Shown: piece by piece, positions 51,172 to 54,445 of the stretch | Numbering within the stretch: the stretch's first letter is position 1 | Layout: the number at the start of each line of letters is the position of its first letter | NCBI GenBank assembly: GCA_025054955.1 | Contig: JANWZE010000085.1 | Coordinates: 1-54,445 of the forward strand | Reading direction: 5' to 3' | DNA: 54,445 nt | Origin: Blastocatellia bacterium | GTDB taxonomy: Bacteria; Acidobacteriota; Blastocatellia; HR10; J050 | Program-made: the position numbers and the translations under genes | Notes under the pieces: model-generated | Database searches by the model: none | Seen by the model: only the letters and a program-made list of their open reading frames with translations | What the model was told of the DNA's origin: nothing

Positions 51172-51284
51172 ACGCGCGATGAAGAAAGCACAACGAGCCA
51201 TTGTCATGAAGCCACCGAGGTCATAGAGTCCACCGAAAGCCCTCGGCTCCCTCTACCCCCTCTGTGGCTTCTGTAGCCATTTTC

Positions 51285-51360
51285 GGGAGGATCGCCCCTA
51301 TGCTATTGCACGCCACAAAGAATGAAAATGGAGCGCACAGTTGGGAACGCCTGTGCCACA
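51285..51360 (-). repeat. Degenerate inverted copy of the CACAGGC repeat family
   Basis: GAGGATCGCCCCTATG...CACGCCACAAAGAATGAAAAT (51288-51330) resembles 28040-28086. GGGAACGCCTGTGCC (51343-51357) is one arm of the CACAGGCGTTCCC hairpin. It lies upstream of the enoyl-CoA hydratase gene; an in-frame ATG at 51341 falls inside it and is not taken as the start. Confidence 0.6.
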
Positions 51361-51391
51361 TTGTCACAAAAACGGCGCAATTGTTCTGACT

Positions 51392-52246
51392 ATGAGTAAC
51401 AAAATCATCATCGAGCAGCGCGGACGGGTCCGCATTGTTAGTATCAATCGTCCGGAGGTGCACAACTGCGTTGACGGCGAGACGGCCGTCGGCCTGGCTG
51501 AAGCGATTGAGGCATTCGCCGCCGACGCTGAGGCGCGTGTGCTGATCGTTACCGGGGCTGGTGAGCTGGCGTTCTGCGCGGGAGCTGATTTGAAAAATCC
51601 AATGTCACTGCTCCAACACCGCTACACTGATATTGCCGGACCGATGGGCTTTGCGCGGCTTGATCCGGGCAAGCCGACGATTGCAGCGATCAACGGTTAT
51701 TGCTTTGCCGGCGGTTTTGAACTGGCTGCGTGGTGCGACTTTCGGATTGCTGCGGCCAACGCGGAATTCGGCTGCCTGAGCCGGCGCTGGGGCGTTCCGT
51801 ACACCGATGGCGGCACGCAACGATTCGCGCGCATCATGGGATTGGGCAATGCGCTCTACCTGCTGGAGACCGGCGCGCGTATTGATGCCTGGCGCGCTCA
51901 GGCGATGGGATTTGTGCAGGAAGTCGTTCCGCAAGGTCAGGCGCTGCCGCGCGCGCTGGAGCTCGCAACGTGCATCGCCTCGTATCCCAATTTCGCTGGC
52001 ATGTGCGCAGATCGGCACGCGACGCTGGCCACCTACGGCCTGTCACTCGATGAGGGTCTGAAACTTGAGGCGCAAATTGTTCGACCGACGCTCGCCAGTG
52101 ACGAAATGATAGCCGGCCTGGAGCGTTTCCGCGCCGGCGCGCGTGACGCATCGCCACGCCCGCCAAGCCACGAAGCTCACACAGAAACTGCAACTCCAAG
52201 TACACCAAACGACCAACATCATCATGCAGAGCCTCAAAGCAGTTGA
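51392..52246 (+). CDS. Enoyl-CoA hydratase/isomerase family protein
   Basis: 284 residues from the ATG at 51392 (MSNKIIIEQRGRVRIVSINRPEVHN). The crotonase fold is clear: VLIVTGAGELAFCAGADLKNP (oxyanion hole), then PTIAAINGYCFAGGFELAAWCDFRIAAANAEFGCLSRRWGVPYTDGGTQRFARIMGLGNAL. In this second block the usual catalytic Glu position is within FELAAWCD and around SRRWGVP, resembling carnityl-CoA dehydratase-like members. The last 40 residues are a Pro/His/Thr-rich tail without structure. It would act in fatty acyl-CoA turnover; exact substrate unknown. No strong ribosome site is seen. Confidence 0.9.
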   Translation: MSNKIIIEQRGRVRIVSINRPEVHNCVDGETAVGLAEAIEAFAADAEARVLIVTGAGELAFCAGADLKNPMSLLQHRYTDIAGPMGFARLDPGKPTIAAINGYCFAGGFELAAWCDFRIAAANAEFGCLSRRWGVPYTDGGTQRFARIMGLGNALYLLETGARIDAWRAQAMGFVQEVVPQGQALPRALELATCIASYPNFAGMCADRHATLATYGLSLDEGLKLEAQIVRPTLASDEMIAGLERFRAGARDASPRPPSHEAHTETATPSTPNDQHHHAEPQSS

Positions 52247-52544
52247 GATCGTGAAAGAGCGAGCATCGCCAAGCGCCGGTAGTTTTATCGAAGTCGCATT
52301 TTCAAATGAGCGTCCATAGTGTAACCTGATGCCTGGTGAAAGCGAGCGCGTGAGGGCCTGCGATGATGAGCATAACCGAACTGAGCATTGACGCATGGGC
52401 GCAACCGGCACTCATTTTCCACATCCGGCATTTGATCAATGTATCACGCGCGTCCGCGTGCTCACCTTGTCGGGGGAGATCGAATGCAAATTCTTATAGG
52501 AGAATGCGCGTCATCTCTTCAAACTTGATTGACCAGGAGGCGTT
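52247..52544. other. Spacer, nothing recognised except the next gene's ribosome site
   Basis: About 298 bp with no supported gene or repeat. CAGGAGG (52534-52540) is the ribosome site of the next gene. Confidence 0.4.
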
Positions 52545-53147
52545 ATGAAACTCCTCAGCCTATGGATGCTCACGACGCTGGCAATCGTCTCTATTGTTCG
52601 GAGCGCAACAATGGCGCAGGATGCTCCGGACATTGTTGTGCTCAAAGTCGGTTGGAGCAAAGAACGCATCAACTGGGAAGCGAATCCCTTTGGCGGCCCG
52701 AATGAATCCTATGATGAGATGCGTGTGCGCATCAATGATGAGCGACGATTAGAAGCGGCCAAGCGCGGAGGCAGCACGGCCGATCAAAACAAGCTCGAAC
52801 GCGAACTGCGCACCTATGAGATCATGAAAGCTAACAAAAAACCGCCGCCGCTGCGTTACGCCTACCGGTACAGATGCACAGTGCAGAACACGGGGACGAA
52901 GACGATCAAGTTGATTGATTGGGATTACGTCTTCCTTGATCCGGAAACACAAGCTGAAGTCGGACGACACCAGTTCACCAGTGAAGAGAAAATTGGCCCA
53001 GGAAAGAAGAAAGACCTGGAAGTGTTCATTAAGTCGCCGCCGGGCAGAATCGTCAGCGCCAACGTCTACAACAGTGAAGGCCTCCATGAGCGGGTCGTCA
53101 TCGTGCGTGTCGAATACACCGATGGGTCTGTTTGGCAACGGCCGTGA
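52545..53147 (+). CDS. Secreted protein of unknown function
   Basis: 200-residue protein with a Sec signal (MKLLSLWMLTTLAIVSIVRSATMAQ, cleavage near residue 25) and the ribosome site AGGAGG. The mature N-terminal half is charged and helical (YDEMRVRINDERRLEAAKRG). The C-terminal half is a beta-sandwich-like domain: LRYAYRYRCTVQNTGTKTIKLIDWDYVFLDPETQAEVGRHQF, then EKIGPGKKKDLEVFIKSPP. The NTGxKxIxxxxWDY pattern is common to secreted bacterial proteins of unknown role. No catalytic motif. Likely periplasmic or surface-exposed. Confidence 0.75.
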   Translation: MKLLSLWMLTTLAIVSIVRSATMAQDAPDIVVLKVGWSKERINWEANPFGGPNESYDEMRVRINDERRLEAAKRGGSTADQNKLERELRTYEIMKANKKPPPLRYAYRYRCTVQNTGTKTIKLIDWDYVFLDPETQAEVGRHQFTSEEKIGPGKKKDLEVFIKSPPGRIVSANVYNSEGLHERVVIVRVEYTDGSVWQRP

Positions 53148-53408
53148 TGAGATCGGGTTCGCAACCTGGCTCGTGGCTGACGGCCACACGCGATGATGGC
53201 CTCAGGTGGTGGTGAGCGTGTAAACCGAGTCGGCCAACACGGGCGACGTCTGCTGAGTAGACTGAGGGTGATAGCAGACTAAGATGAGCTTGGAGGTAGA
53301 CCGACGGGCCGACACCTATGAAGATGCATCTACGCCAGCCGGTCGTGCATCCGTTCTAATGCAGCGCAACAGCAGACGGCTGACTGTCTGGGCGACTGTG
53401 ATGAGATC

Positions 53409-53726
53409 ATGGTCATATACGAGATCACAGCCATTGTATCACCAGCCTTGACGCAAGCGTTTGAACGCTACATGCGAGAACAACACATTCCTGACGTACT
53501 GGCGACGGGCTATTTCACTGCTGCGTGTTTTGCTTCGAGCACATCGGGTCGTTATCGGGTTCGATACGAAGCGACGAGTCAGGAGTCGCTCGACCGGTAC
53601 CTGACGGAGTGCGCTCCTCGGTTGCGAGCAGACTTTGTCGCACATTTTCCTGATGGCATTCAGTTGGAACGCGAGGTCTGGCAGAGACTGGAACGTTGGA
53701 CCGGTCCCTCATCAGTCTGCGGTTGA
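53409..53726 (+). CDS. DUF4286-like small protein
   Basis: 105 residues: MVIYEITAIVSPALTQAFERY, then MREQHIPDVLATGYFTAACF and YRVRYEATSQESLDRYLTECAPRLRADFVAHFP. The Y-E-(V/I)-T start, the MxxxHIPDVLATGxF motif and the final LRADxxxxFP helix are the DUF4286 pattern as I remember it. This family is a ferredoxin-like alpha/beta domain of unknown function. It stands alone between two spacers. Confidence 0.8.
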   Translation: MVIYEITAIVSPALTQAFERYMREQHIPDVLATGYFTAACFASSTSGRYRVRYEATSQESLDRYLTECAPRLRADFVAHFPDGIQLEREVWQRLERWTGPSSVCG

Positions 53727-53801
53727 AGCGCCGGCACAACGTTAGTCGCCTGATGAGTGGCCGGCTGCTAGGAGCGCGACGTTGTCCACAAGATAGCAAG
53801 A

Positions 53802-54317
53802 ATGACAGGACTTTCAATTAAAGGTGATCGGCGGGCTGCAAGTAGCGCGGACACTGTTCAAGCAGGTCGCACGCGATTAAGTGCCGGAGCGACATTGAGC
53901 CATCTGCTCCGCGCATGGGTCTACGTATGGGCCTCGCCGGCTACTTTGATCGGAGTGCTGATTGCGCTGTTGGTAAGGCTGCGTGGTGGTTCGGTTCGTT
54001 TGGTGCGAGGTGTGATCGAAGTTCACGGCAGTTTTTTACCCAAACTCCTATCCAGTCGTTTGCCGTGGCTCGGCTCCAGTATGGCCATCACACTTGGCCA
54101 TGTTGTCTTGAGCAGGGATGCCGACTGTTTGGAGTACACGCGACGGCACGAGCGCGTCCATGTGCGGCAGTATGAACGATGGGGGCCGTTTTTTCTTCCG
54201 GCCTATTTTTTGTCAAGTCTGGCGGCGCTGTTGCGCGGGCGGCATCCGTATCACGACAATTGGTTCGAGCGCAAGGCGTTTGAACAGACAGACGGACTTA
54301 TACCAAATGCCGAGTGA
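53802..54317 (+). CDS. Membrane protein with HExxH-like motif, function unknown
   Basis: 171-residue protein. A hydrophilic start is followed by one helix (about residues 36-60, AWVYVWASPATLIGVLIALLV), a beta stretch (VRLVRGVIEVHGSFLPKLL), SSMAITLGHVVLSRDADCL, and then YTRRHERVHVRQYERWGPFFLPAYFLSSLAALL. HERVH matches the HExxH zinc-protease pattern, and ALLRGRHPYHDNWFERKAFE follows. The arrangement GHVVL...RHERVHVRQYERWGP and DNxFExxA is a conserved bacterial pattern I have seen, but proteolysis is not established. Start is uncertain because no good ribosome site is present. Confidence 0.7.
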   Translation: MTGLSIKGDRRAASSADTVQAGRTRLSAGATLSHLLRAWVYVWASPATLIGVLIALLVRLRGGSVRLVRGVIEVHGSFLPKLLSSRLPWLGSSMAITLGHVVLSRDADCLEYTRRHERVHVRQYERWGPFFLPAYFLSSLAALLRGRHPYHDNWFERKAFEQTDGLIPNAE

Positions 54318-54376
54318 CGACCACACATTCGCGCTCAGTCATTTCAGGTCCCGCCATCCTCTATGAGTTCTATGAG

Positions 54377-54402
54377 CATGTCTTTTCTCCGCTATTGGTA
54401 TT
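54377..54402. repeat. Third copy of the CATG...TTGGTATT motif
   Basis: CATGTCTTTTCTCCGCTATTGGTATT matches 9505-9533 and 19869-19897. The last 128 bp of the window contain nothing else recognised. Confidence 0.45.
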
Positions 54403-54445
54403 CCTCTCTGACGCTATCTGCTTAGGCTTTGATATTCGCGCGGTT

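Overview
The window looks like chromosomal DNA of a Gram-negative bacterium with moderate G+C, most likely an Acidobacteriota (my best guess is class Blastocatellia, subdivision 4). This guess rests on protein style, lipoprotein and Tat signals, GDP-heptose genes, and gene-poor spacers full of short hairpin repeats. It is inference; there is no rRNA, tRNA or marker gene here to settle it. No phage, CRISPR array or intact insertion sequence was found.

Layout. 1-3000 (minus strand): coaE, a peptide-binding lipoprotein and a peptide ABC permease cut by the window edge. 3129-6288 (plus): an operon for a LolA/LolB-like lipoprotein, a MacB/FtsX-type permease, its ATPase and a small membrane protein. 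6492-19390 (minus): a sugar-catabolism island with glycogen debranching enzyme, 6-phosphogluconolactonase, glucokinase, glucose-6-phosphate dehydrogenase, 6-phosphogluconate dehydrogenase, a phosphoglucose isomerase of the transaldolase-fusion type, and a GH63-like glucosidase. Together these would take alpha-glucans to ribulose-5-phosphate and yield NADPH. 19896-21890: an RNase II/R-type exoribonuclease. 22991-23560 and 28335-28946 encode two paralogous exported proteins, one with a Sec signal and one with a Tat signal. They flank a tight four-gene operon (24483-27756) for GDP-D-glycero-D-manno-heptose.

29198-31937 (minus): thiolase, PaaI-like thioesterase, a frameshifted small ORF and a Uma2-type nuclease.

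32488-50110 (all plus strand) is the most interesting part. It holds an acyl-ligase/ACP/PlsC fusion, a radical SAM protein, a radical SAM protein with the architecture of the tetraether synthase (Tes) family, a cobalamin-type radical SAM protein, an exported beta/gamma-crystallin protein, a fatty-acyl reductase fused to a dead HAD domain, a second reductase of the thioester-reductase type, a polysaccharide pyruvyl transferase-like protein and a second acyl ligase. I read this as a candidate locus for ether-linked and/or membrane-spanning lipids (iso-diabolic acid or brGDGT type). Acyl chains would be activated and placed on glycerol, reduced by the FAR-type enzymes, and joined or modified at the tails by the radical SAM enzymes. 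The enzyme families are visible in the sequence; the pathway is inference.

50494-54317 (plus): ABM monooxygenase-like protein, cupin, enoyl-CoA hydratase, a secreted protein, a DUF4286-like protein and a membrane protein with an HExxH-like motif.

The spacers carry several dispersed repeat families: a MITE-like element of about 140 bp with CTAAGTA/TACTTAG ends (four copies), a CACAGGC hairpin with compensatory changes, a CCAGACGT hairpin, a palindromic element of about 98 bp, and tandem or simple repeats.
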